Shown here: positions 18,742 to 26,706 of the stretch, one piece after another
Numbering within the stretch: position 1 is the first letter of the stretch
Layout: each line of letters begins with the position of its first letter
Assembly (NCBI GenBank): GCA_035503715.1
Contig: DATJTE010000246.1
Location: 15,964-79,963, forward strand
Direction: 5' to 3'
DNA: 64,000 bases
Source of the DNA: OAS926 sp035503715
GTDB taxonomy: Bacteria; Pseudomonadota; Alphaproteobacteria; Rhizobiales; Rhizobiaceae
Translations under genes and position numbers: made by a program
Notes under the pieces: generated by a model
Database searches by the model: none
The model's input: only the letters and a program-made list of their open reading frames with translations
Told to the model about the DNA's origin: nothing

Positions 18742-19344
18742 ATGAAACGCGGTTTCGACATTGTGGTCTCGGCTCTGGCCCTGGTCCTGCTTTCCCCGGT
18801 GTTTCTCGCCATTGCTCTGCTTGTACGCGCGAAGCTAGGCAGCCCGGTTCTGTTCAGGCAGACGCGGCCAGGGCTTTCCGGCAAGCCGTTCCTGCTGATG
18901 AAATTCCGCACGATGAAGAATGCGAGCGACGCTTCCGGCAGGCCGCTGCCGGACGCCGACCGGCTGACCGGTTTCGGGCGCTTTCTGCGCTCCACCAGCC
19001 TCGATGAGCTTCCGGAGTTGGTGAACGTTTTGAAGGGCGAGATGAGCCTCGTCGGACCGCGGCCGCTTTTGATGGAATATCTCCCGTTGTATTCGGCCGA
19101 GCAGGCGCGCCGTCACGAGGTTCGGCCCGGGGTCACCGGCTGGGCGCAGGTGAACGGCCGCAACGCCATTTCCTGGGAAGAGAAATTCAGGCTCGACGTG
19201 TGGTATGTCGACAACCGCAGTTTCGCGCTGGACGCGAAGATTCTCGCCATGACGGTCGGACGCCTGCTGACCCGTTCGGGGATTTCGGCTGAAGGCGAGG
19301 CGACTATGCCCCGCTTCACCGGGAGTGGTGACCGAAACGCATGA
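18742..19344 (+). CDS. Phosphoglycosyl transferase, PglC/WcaJ family (priming enzyme)
   Basis: This 200-residue protein is a minimal bacterial sugar transferase: one N-terminal hydrophobic re-entrant helix (VVSALALVLLSPVFLAIALL), then LFRQTRPGLSGKPFLLMKFR TM-type phosphate-binding region, the catalytic SLDELPELVNVLKGEMSLVG segment and the VRPGVTGWAQVNGRN signature. Such enzymes transfer a sugar 1-phosphate from UDP-sugar to undecaprenyl phosphate, the first membrane step of repeat-unit synthesis. Its length matches PglC rather than the longer WbaP/WcaJ. The ATG at 18742 is chosen because the family begins at MKRGFDIVVS; the longer open frame upstream lies over the divergent glycosyltransferase gene. 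A broken acetyltransferase and a PglE-type aminotransferase follow. Confidence 0.93.
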   Translation: MKRGFDIVVSALALVLLSPVFLAIALLVRAKLGSPVLFRQTRPGLSGKPFLLMKFRTMKNASDASGRPLPDADRLTGFGRFLRSTSLDELPELVNVLKGEMSLVGPRPLLMEYLPLYSAEQARRHEVRPGVTGWAQVNGRNAISWEEKFRLDVWYVDNRSFALDAKILAMTVGRLLTRSGISAEGEATMPRFTGSGDRNA

Positions 19345-19353
19345 TTTCCGGTA

Positions 19354-19530
19354 AATCTGCACAGCGAGCGAAGCTGGATCGGTAACGGACCCCTTGTGCG
19401 CCATGGCGTTTAGGCATGCACCGATGCCATTGTGGTCCTGGGCAGGCTTGTTGTAGAAGGCCAGCCCGATATGGCCACAATCGTTGGCGTGCCGGCGAAG
19501 CCAATTCCCGGCAACTCAAAAAATGGATGA
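19354..19530 (+). pseudogene. Remnant of a PglD-like left-handed beta-helix acetyltransferase
   Basis: In the frame of the upstream transferase gene, this gap reads SWIGNGPLVRHGV, then a TAG at 19411-19413, then TDAIVVLGRLVVEGQ and MATIVGVPAKPIPG before a TGA at 19528-19530. That is the closing part of a hexapeptide-repeat acetyltransferase, including the hallmark GVPAKP tail. An ATG at 19341 overlaps the upstream stop as ATGA, where an intact gene would start, but it runs in another frame and stops after 14 codons. So most of the gene has been lost and the rest carries a stop. Its place between PglC- and PglE-type genes is where Campylobacter keeps pglD. The call rests on motif reading alone. 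Confidence 0.7.
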
Positions 19531-19536
19531 TCTGAC

Positions 19537-20708
<1,172 letters not shown>

Positions 20709-20712
<4 letters not shown>

Positions 20713-21650
20713 CGCGTCGTTCTCCAGCTACTCAGTTCATTCCGCCACGGCGGATTCGCGCCAGCACGCGAAACTGTGACCGCCGCAGCCTTCGCGCCGA
20801 GCGTCAGCGCGGTGCGGATCGCATCCTCCGACAGCGAGGCAAGCGCGCCTTTCGTCAGCAGCCTTTGCTCGTGCAGTGAGGCGAGCACCCCGGCGTTGAA
20901 CGTGTCGCCTGCGCCGACCGTATCCACCACCGTCACCTTCGGCGGCGCTACGGTGACCTCATGGCTTTTCGTGTACGCCGTTGCGCCCTTCGCGCCGCCG
21001 GTGACGATGACAAGCTTCGGACCGCGATCGAGCCAGCGGCGGGCGACCTCGTCGGCTGCGCCTTCCTCGCCGAACCATTTCAGGTCTTCGTCGGAGAGCT
21101 TCACGACGTCGGCCATCGCCATCATGCGGTTCATGCGCGCGAGATGCTTCTGCTTGTCGGGAATGAAACCCGGCCGAATGTTCGGATCGAGCATGGCGAC
21201 GCGTTTGCCATGCTCCCGTGCCATCAGCGTTTCGTAGGTCGCGCCACAGGGCTCGGGGATCAGGCTGATCGCGCCGAAGAGCAGGGCCTCCGCATCGTCG
21301 CTGAGAACAGGCAGGTCCGCCTCCGACAGCATGCGCCCGGCCGTGCCCTCGTCATAGAAAACGTATGTCGCATGGCCGTCGGTGAGATTGACGAAAGCAA
21401 GCGTCGTTGGCCGGTTCGAAAACGCTGCGAACCGCGTGCCGGCCTTGCTGTCCGCGAGCGTTTTCCCGAGTAGCTCACCGAAGAGGTCGTTTGAGATGCC
21501 GGAAAAAAACTCGACCGGGGCGCCCAGCCGCCCGAGCGCGATCGCGGTATTGAACACCGCGCCGCCTGCATAGGGCGCGAAGGCCGGTTCGCCCGCCTCG
21601 CTCTTGCGCGGCAGCATGTCGATCAGCGCCTCGCCGCAACACACGATCAT
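20709..21650 (-). CDS. frcK: PfkB-family sugar kinase, probably fructokinase (FrcK-like)
   Basis: This 313-residue ribokinase-fold enzyme has the PfkB signature near the C-terminus (VVDTVGAGDTFNAGVLASL) with the catalytic Asp. It also has an N-terminal GEALIDMLP and YAGGAVFNTAIALGRLGAP substrate region. VTGGAKGATAY lies before the ATP site. Fructokinase is favoured because the gene is in the unit divergent from a frc-type ABC importer; ribokinase or another sugar kinase activity is possible. It is last in the minus-strand unit, seven bases after the RbsD/FucU-like gene. Confidence 0.85.
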
Positions 21651-21657
21651 ATCAGGA

Positions 21658-22101
21658 CTACCCCTCGCCCTTTTCCGGCAGGATGACGCCCTTCCGGATG
21701 ATCATGTTGGCATAGAGTCTGGGTTCGCTGGTGGCAACCACGGCATGACAGGCTTTGACGCGCTCGTAGAATTTTGCCGGCAGCAAAGGGATGAGTTTTG
21801 CCTTTGGCGCACGTTTGGCGCAGAGACGCTCCATCTCCTCATGCACGGGATCAAGGAGGAGCGGATTACTGGGTACGGTCGCGCGAAAAAGCGCTTCCGG
21901 CACGAAATAGTCGACCGGCAAGACGCGCAAGATCGCGTCGGCGACGGGGATCAGGTGCAGCCCGTCTGCGCGGATCAGCCGTCGTGCATGTTCGGCTGCC
22001 GGATAGTTGCCGTCGACGACGGCGATCTCGTCGCCATGCCCCATGGCGCGCAGCGCCGCGAGAAGCTCAGGGCCGAGGATGGGTGGAATGCCGATCAACA
22101 T
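21658..22101 (-). CDS. RbsD/FucU family sugar mutarotase
   Basis: This 147-residue protein has the RbsD/FucU beginning (MLIGIPPILGPELLAALRAM) followed by GHGDEIAVVDGNYPA, where His and Asp of this family form the active site. The end (LYANMIIRKGVI) matches the FucU C-terminal motif. These enzymes interconvert pyranose anomers so that the sugar can be taken up or phosphorylated. It lies between the ROK regulator (two bases) and the kinase (seven bases), so the three are one operon. Which sugar it serves follows only from context. Confidence 0.88.
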   Translation of the reverse strand: MLIGIPPILGPELLAALRAMGHGDEIAVVDGNYPAAEHARRLIRADGLHLIPVADAILRVLPVDYFVPEALFRATVPSNPLLLDPVHEEMERLCAKRAPKAKLIPLLPAKFYERVKACHAVVATSEPRLYANMIIRKGVILPEKGEG

Positions 22102-22103
22102 CG

Positions 22104-23387
22104 TCAGCCGGCCTTGCCGGTCGGCACCGGTCCGGAGAGGAAACGTTCCGACAGCGGCAGGCTGGCGCCGCCAAGTGCCCGCGCATGAATGCCGACCGTT
22201 CCCTCGCGGATTGACGGCACGCGGATGCCTTCGACGTCGATGCCGTTGATCGCCGTGCCTGTCGCCTCGACGAGTCGTGCGCGGACATGCGGCGGCATCC
22301 AGCCGTCGATGATCGCGGTTTCGAAATCGATGACGGAGGCGGCCGAAACGATCGCGTAGGCGAGCCCACGACCGGCAGAGAGGAGCCAGTCATCGAGTTC
22401 GCTCTCCAATTCGGGCCAAGCCTCAGGCGACGACCAAAGAAATCCGGCCTCACGGCCTTGCGCCAAAAGCGCTTTTTCCAGGATGGCGATCGACGCAATG
22501 TCGATGAGCTGCGACGGCTGGCCGTTCGCGCCGGGCACTGGCATTGAGCCGAGCGCACCGGCGTTCCCGCTCGGCCCGGCATGCAGCGCACCGTTCAGCA
22601 CGATGCCGCCACCCGCGAAAGCGCCGATGTAAAAATAGATGAAGTCACGCGGATTGGCGCCCTTGCCGAAGACGAGTTCCGCGCCGCATGCCGATGTCGC
22701 GTCGTTCTGCAGGTAGATGGGAAATGCGAAGCGGCCCTGCAGCTCGGCGCGGATGTCGCGATGCCGCCACTGGTCCATGATATCGCGCGGCGCGCTCGCC
22801 GTATCCGCCCAGTTCCAGAGTTCGAACGGCATCGCGATGCCGAGCCCGGCGATGCGCTTGTCCTCTTCCGCGGTCAGCCCGGCGCGAATCTTGGCGATGC
22901 CGTCGGTGACGAAATCGACGGTCTCGCGCGGGGCAGGGTATCGATAGGAGAGCTGCAGCATCGCGCGCAGATTGCCGAGAAAATCGATCAGCACGAGTTC
23001 GGCGCTCCGGCGGCCGATCTTGAGGCCGAGGAAATAGGCGCCGTCCGGATTGAGCGACATCGGGATCGATGGCTGGCCGATCTTGCCGCGGACCGGCTCC
23101 TTGCGCAGCAGCAGTCCGTCCTCTTCGAGCGCGCGCATGATGACGGAGACGGTTTGCGCCGACAGCCTCGTCATGCGCGCAATGTCGGTTTTGGCGAGAT
23201 TGCCGTGCTTCCGGAGCAGCGAAAGCACCAGCCGCTCATTCGCGTCGCGCATCCCGCTTTGGTTGGTGCCGCGGTGATGCCGGTCATCCGAGAATGCGGG
23301 GCGCACCTGTTTTGTCTGTCCGGCTTCCAACGGGCCTCCTCCCTTCGATTTTGCCGAAAGAATGCTGTCCATAAGAGGGGCTGTCAA
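22104..23387 (-). CDS. frcR: ROK-family transcriptional repressor (FrcR-like)
   Basis: This protein has an N-terminal winged helix-turn-helix (LLRKHGNLAKTDIARMTRLS, then AQTVSVIMRALEEDG) and a C-terminal ROK sugar-sensing domain. The latter includes LYLQND-type (YLQNDATSACGAELVFGKG) and GGGIVLNGALHAGPSGNAGALG motifs. It is the natural regulator of the divergent importer genes. A perfect inverted repeat (TAAATCA-GAG-TGATTTA) lies just upstream. Starts are possible at 23387 or at 23372 (MDSILSAK); the later one leaves more room for the operator. The effector is probably the imported sugar or its phosphate, by inference. Confidence 0.88.
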   Translation of the reverse strand: MTAPLMDSILSAKSKGGGPLEAGQTKQVRPAFSDDRHHRGTNQSGMRDANERLVLSLLRKHGNLAKTDIARMTRLSAQTVSVIMRALEEDGLLLRKEPVRGKIGQPSIPMSLNPDGAYFLGLKIGRRSAELVLIDFLGNLRAMLQLSYRYPAPRETVDFVTDGIAKIRAGLTAEEDKRIAGLGIAMPFELWNWADTASAPRDIMDQWRHRDIRAELQGRFAFPIYLQNDATSACGAELVFGKGANPRDFIYFYIGAFAGGGIVLNGALHAGPSGNAGALGSMPVPGANGQPSQLIDIASIAILEKALLAQGREAGFLWSSPEAWPELESELDDWLLSAGRGLAYAIVSAASVIDFETAIIDGWMPPHVRARLVEATGTAINGIDVEGIRVPSIREGTVGIHARALGGASLPLSERFLSGPVPTGKAG

Positions 23388-23390
23388 TAT

Positions 23391-23407
23391 TAAATCAGAG
23401 TGATTTA
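23391..23407. promoter_or_regulatory. Perfect inverted repeat, candidate ROK repressor operator
   Basis: TAAATCA-GAG-TGATTTA is a perfect 7-bp-arm palindrome in the gap between the ROK regulator and the importer genes. A TTGACT just downstream (23412-23417) may be a -35 box toward frcB. An AT-rich palindrome of this kind fits ROK-family operators. The assignment is by position and symmetry. Confidence 0.6.
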
Positions 23408-23528
23408 TTTATTGACTCTCGCCCCGGACCCATGGTTCAGTTCGTCGACATCCGCTGGGAGCATATTTGTGCCGGGTGTTGTTCCGCGCCTTGTAGGGCG
23501 CTCGCTTACCGCCACTGGGAGGACCACC

Positions 23529-24563
23529 GTGACCAAGACCGCCATTCTGAAATCGACGATTTTTGCAGCCGCCGGTGCAGCGCTTCTTGCCTTCGCCGGG
23601 CCGGCCATGAGCCAGGAAGTCGGCGCCTGCCTGATCACCAAGACCGACACCAATCCCTTCTTCGTCAAGATGAAAGAGGGCGCCACCGCCAAGGCGCAGG
23701 AGCTCGGCGTGAACCTGAAAGCCTATGCCGGCAAGATCGATGGCGACAATGAAAGCCAGGTCGCTGCGATTGAATCCTGCATCGCCGACGGCGCCAAGGG
23801 CATCCTGCTCGTTCCATCCGACACCAAGGCGATTGTCGACTCCGTCAAGAAGGCGCGCGACGCCGGCATTCTCGTCATCGCGCTTGACACGCCGCTCGAG
23901 CCGATCGACGCGGCTGACGCTACCTTCGCGACGGACAACTTCAAGGCCGGCGAGCTGATCGGCGCATGGGCAAAAGCGACGCTCGGCGACGCCGCGAAGG
24001 ACGCCAAGATCGCCTACATGGATCTGAACCCCAGCCAGCCCACCGTCGACGTGCTGCGCGACCAGGGCTTCATGACCGGCTTTGGCATCGACACAAAGGA
24101 CGTCAACAAGATCGGCGACGAGGACGATGCCCGCAACGTTTGCCATGACGTGACCAACGGCAATGAGGAGGGCGGCCGCAAGGCGATGGAGAACTGTCTC
24201 CAGAAAGACCCCGGCATCAACGTTGTCTACACGATCAACGAGCCGGCCGCGGCCGGCGCCTATGAAGCGCTGAAGGCCGTCGGCATGGAGGCCAATGTGC
24301 TGATCGTGTCGGTCGATGGCGGCTGCCCGGGCGTCAAGAACGTCGCCGAAGGCGTGATCGGCGCGACCTCCCAGCAATACCCGCTGCTGATGGCCTCGAT
24401 GGGCATCGAGGCGATCGCTGCCTTCGCCAAGGACGGCACCAAGCCGAAGGCGACCGAAGGCAAGGATTTCTTCGACACCGGCGCGACGTTGATCACCGAC
24501 AAGCCGGCGTCCGGCGTCGAGTCCATCGACACCAAGAAGGGCCTTGAGCTCTGCTGGGGCTGA
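23529..24563 (+). CDS. frcB: Periplasmic sugar-binding protein of an ABC importer (FrcB-like)
   Basis: This 344-residue protein has a Sec signal peptide (TKTAILKSTIFAAAGAALLA, cleaved near AMSQE) and a periplasmic binding protein type I fold. ACLITKTDTNPFFVKMKEGA lies at the start of the mature part and GILLVPSDTKAIVDSVKKA follows. It binds the substrate and hands it to the permease. The GTG at 23529 is chosen over the open frame's ATG at 23400 because it has a GGGAGGA site and begins the signal peptide; the earlier ATG would overlap the palindromic operator. Similarity to S. meliloti FrcB (fructose, also ribose and mannose) is by recognition of the whole cluster. Confidence 0.9.
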   Translation: MTKTAILKSTIFAAAGAALLAFAGPAMSQEVGACLITKTDTNPFFVKMKEGATAKAQELGVNLKAYAGKIDGDNESQVAAIESCIADGAKGILLVPSDTKAIVDSVKKARDAGILVIALDTPLEPIDAADATFATDNFKAGELIGAWAKATLGDAAKDAKIAYMDLNPSQPTVDVLRDQGFMTGFGIDTKDVNKIGDEDDARNVCHDVTNGNEEGGRKAMENCLQKDPGINVVYTINEPAAAGAYEALKAVGMEANVLIVSVDGGCPGVKNVAEGVIGATSQQYPLLMASMGIEAIAAFAKDGTKPKATEGKDFFDTGATLITDKPASGVESIDTKKGLELCWG

Positions 24564-24605
24564 TTTGACCGGCTGAAGGTCGAACAATAGAGTTCAGTCA
24601 AGGAG

Positions 24606-24623
24606 GGCGGCCTCCGGGCCGCC
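24606..24623 (+). promoter_or_regulatory. Intercistronic hairpin between binding protein and permease genes
   Basis: A perfect GGCGGCC/GGCCGCC stem with a four-base loop lies 43 bases after the binding-protein stop and 47 before the permease start. There is no long T-run. Such hairpins usually stabilise the upstream message or partly terminate, giving more binding protein than permease. Confidence 0.6.
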
Positions 24624-24669
24624 TTCCGCGCGACAGGACCGATGAAGAAGTCCAGCGGGAGGACGAGGC

Positions 24670-25752
24670 ATGAGTGAAGCGACGGCCAGCGGCCGGCGGC
24701 CGCAGGAATTCGAGAAAGCGCTTTCAGGTAGCGACGCCACCGTCGCGAGCTTCGACACGCACTCCAGGTCGTCGCTCGAACAGGCGCAGCATTTCCTGCA
24801 CAAGAACCCGGCGGCAGTGCCGCTGATCGTGCTGGTGCTTTCCATTGCCGTGTTCGGCATCATCATCGGCGGGAAGTTTTTCTCCGCATTCTCCATGACG
24901 CTGATCCTGCAGCAGGTGGCGGTCGTCGGCATCGTCGGCGCGGCGCAGACGCTCGTCATCCTGACCGCCGGCATTGATCTCTCCGTCGGCGCGATCGTCG
25001 TCCTGTCGTCGGTGGTGATGGGGCAGTTTACCTTCCGCTACGGGCTGCCGGCGCCGGTCGCTATCCTCTGCGGTTTTGCCTGCGGCGCGCTCTGCGGCTG
25101 GATCAATGGCGTGCTCGTCGCCCATATGAAACTGCCGCCCTTCATCGTCACGCTCGGCACCTGGCAGATTTTCCTCGCCACCAATTTCCTCTATTCGGCG
25201 AACGAGACGATCCGCTCGCAGGACATCGCGGCGCAAGCGCCCATCCTGCAGTTCTTCGGACAGAATTTCCGCCTCGGCGGCGCCGTGCTGACCTATGGTG
25301 TCATCGTGCTGGTGCTGCTCGTCTTCGTGCTCTGGTACGTGCTCAACCACACGGCCTGGGGCAGGCATGTCTACGCCGTCGGCGACGACCCGGAGGCGGC
25401 GGAGCTGGCGGGCGTGCGGGTCCAGCGCATGCTGGTGTCGGTTTATGCAATGTCGGGCCTGATCTGCGCGCTGGCCGGCTGGGTGTTGATCGGCAGGCTC
25501 GGATCCGTGTCGCCGACGTCGGGCCAGCTCGCCAACATCGAATCCATCACGGCCGTGGTGATCGGCGGCATCTCCCTCTTCGGCGGGCGCGGCTCGATCC
25601 TCGGCATGCTGTTCGGTGCGCTGATCGTCGGCGTGTTTTCACTTGGCCTGAGATTGATCGGCACCGATCCGCAATGGACTTACCTGCTGATCGGCCTGCT
25701 CATCATCGTCGCGGTCGCGATCGACCAGTGGATCAGAAAGGTTGCGGGCTGA
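24670..25752 (+). CDS. frcC: Sugar ABC transporter permease (FrcC-like)
   Basis: This 360-residue inner-membrane protein has about nine to ten hydrophobic segments after a polar 45-residue N-terminus. It carries the signature of the ribose/fructose-type (BPD_transp_2) permeases: AQTLVILTAGIDLSVGAIV near residues 95-115 and the NIESITAVVIGGISLFGGRG segment near 295. It forms the channel of the importer with FrcB and FrcA. The stop codon shares its last base with the start of the ATPase gene. An AGGACGAGG ribosome site precedes the ATG. Confidence 0.93.
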   Translation: MSEATASGRRPQEFEKALSGSDATVASFDTHSRSSLEQAQHFLHKNPAAVPLIVLVLSIAVFGIIIGGKFFSAFSMTLILQQVAVVGIVGAAQTLVILTAGIDLSVGAIVVLSSVVMGQFTFRYGLPAPVAILCGFACGALCGWINGVLVAHMKLPPFIVTLGTWQIFLATNFLYSANETIRSQDIAAQAPILQFFGQNFRLGGAVLTYGVIVLVLLVFVLWYVLNHTAWGRHVYAVGDDPEAAELAGVRVQRMLVSVYAMSGLICALAGWVLIGRLGSVSPTSGQLANIESITAVVIGGISLFGGRGSILGMLFGALIVGVFSLGLRLIGTDPQWTYLLIGLLIIVAVAIDQWIRKVAG

Positions 25753-26534
25753 TGGCACAGGAACCCATTCTGACCGGTCGCGGGCTGGTGAAGCGGTACG
25801 GGCGCGTGACGGCGCTCGATCATGCCGACTTCGATCTTTATCCGGGCGAGATCCTTGCCGTCATCGGCGACAACGGTGCGGGTAAGTCGACGCTGATCAA
25901 GGCGATTTCCGGCGCCGTGAATCCCGACGAAGGCGAGATCAAGCTCGACGGCAAGGTCGTCAACTTCAAATCGCCGCTCGAGGCGCGCGATGCCGGCATC
26001 GAGACGGTCTATCAGAACCTGGCGCTCTCGCCGGCGCTGTCGATTGCCGACAACATGTTCCTTGGCCGCGAAATCAGGCGGCCGGGGCCGCTTGGCCAGT
26101 GGTTCCGCATGCTGGACCGCAAGACGATGGAAAAACGGGCGCGCGAAAAGCTCACTGAGCTCGGCCTGATGACCATCCAGAACATCAGCCAGGCAGTGGA
26201 AACATTGTCGGGCGGCCAGCGGCAAGGCGTCGCGGTGGCGCGCGCGGCCGCGTTCGGATCGAAGGTGGTGATCATGGATGAGCCGACGGCGGCACTTGGC
26301 GTGAAGGAATCGCGCCGCGTGCTGGAGCTCATCCTCGACGTGAAGAAACGAGGGCTTCCTATCGTCTTGATTTCACACAATATGCCGCATGTTTTCGAGG
26401 TTGCGGACCGGATTCACATCCATCGCCTCGGGCGTCGCTTGTGTGTCATCGACCCGAAGGAATATGAGATGTCGGACGCGGTGGCGTTCATGACGGGCGC
26501 AAAGAAACCGCCGGAAGTTGCATTGGCGGCGTGA
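25752..26534 (+). CDS. frcA: Sugar ABC transporter ATP-binding protein (FrcA-like)
   Basis: This 260-residue ATPase contains Walker A (GDNGAGKSTLIKAI), the Q-loop region (ETVYQNLAL), the signature (LSGGQRQGVAVARA), Walker B (VVIMDEPTAAL) and the H-loop (VLISHNM). It has a single nucleotide-binding domain, unlike two-domain RbsA/AraG ATPases, so it must act as a homodimer, as FrcA does. The ATG overlaps the permease stop by one base (TGATG). The longer open frame from 25674 is not used. It ends the importer operon; 121 bases separate it from the leader ORF of the glycogen operon. Confidence 0.94.
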   Translation: MAQEPILTGRGLVKRYGRVTALDHADFDLYPGEILAVIGDNGAGKSTLIKAISGAVNPDEGEIKLDGKVVNFKSPLEARDAGIETVYQNLALSPALSIADNMFLGREIRRPGPLGQWFRMLDRKTMEKRAREKLTELGLMTIQNISQAVETLSGGQRQGVAVARAAAFGSKVVIMDEPTAALGVKESRRVLELILDVKKRGLPIVLISHNMPHVFEVADRIHIHRLGRRLCVIDPKEYEMSDAVAFMTGAKKPPEVALAA

Positions 26535-26655
26535 CTTGTCGCAGAATTGCAGGCATAAGCGAATCTAACGGCCTAAATCGATTAAAAACCTAGGCTGACT
26601 TTTAATTGTGGCGCGGCGGTCCTGCCGACGCCCGGCTCTGGGAGGAGCAACGCGC

Positions 26656-26706
26656 ATGACCGCCAGTACCGGGAGCACCCGGTGCGGGACTTTGAGGTTT
26701 GAATGA
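26656..26706 (+). CDS. 16-codon leader ORF overlapping the glgP start
   Basis: An ATG with a strong Shine-Dalgarno sequence (GGGAGGAG, 26640-26647, eight bases upstream) opens a frame of 16 codons (MTASTGSTRCGTLRFE). Its TGA overlaps the glgP ATG as ATGA. The frame contains a hairpin (ACCGGG-AGCA-CCCGGT, extendable to eight pairs). The peptide has no known relatives that I can name. The layout suggests that ribosomes finishing the leader restart on glgP, or that the hairpin and leader control glgP translation. Expression is inferred from signals only. Confidence 0.5.
   Translation: MTASTGSTRCGTLRFE
26668..26683 (+). promoter_or_regulatory. Hairpin inside the glgP leader ORF
   Basis: ACCGGG-AGCA-CCCGGT forms a perfect six-pair stem with a tetraloop, extendable outward by a G-U and a G-C pair. 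It ends 20 bases before the glgP start, so it could open or be unwound when the leader is translated. The role is inferred. Confidence 0.45.

Noticed and set aside
23409..24587. 392-codon open frame on the minus strand
   Set aside because: It is antisense to the sugar-binding protein gene and has no domain signals.
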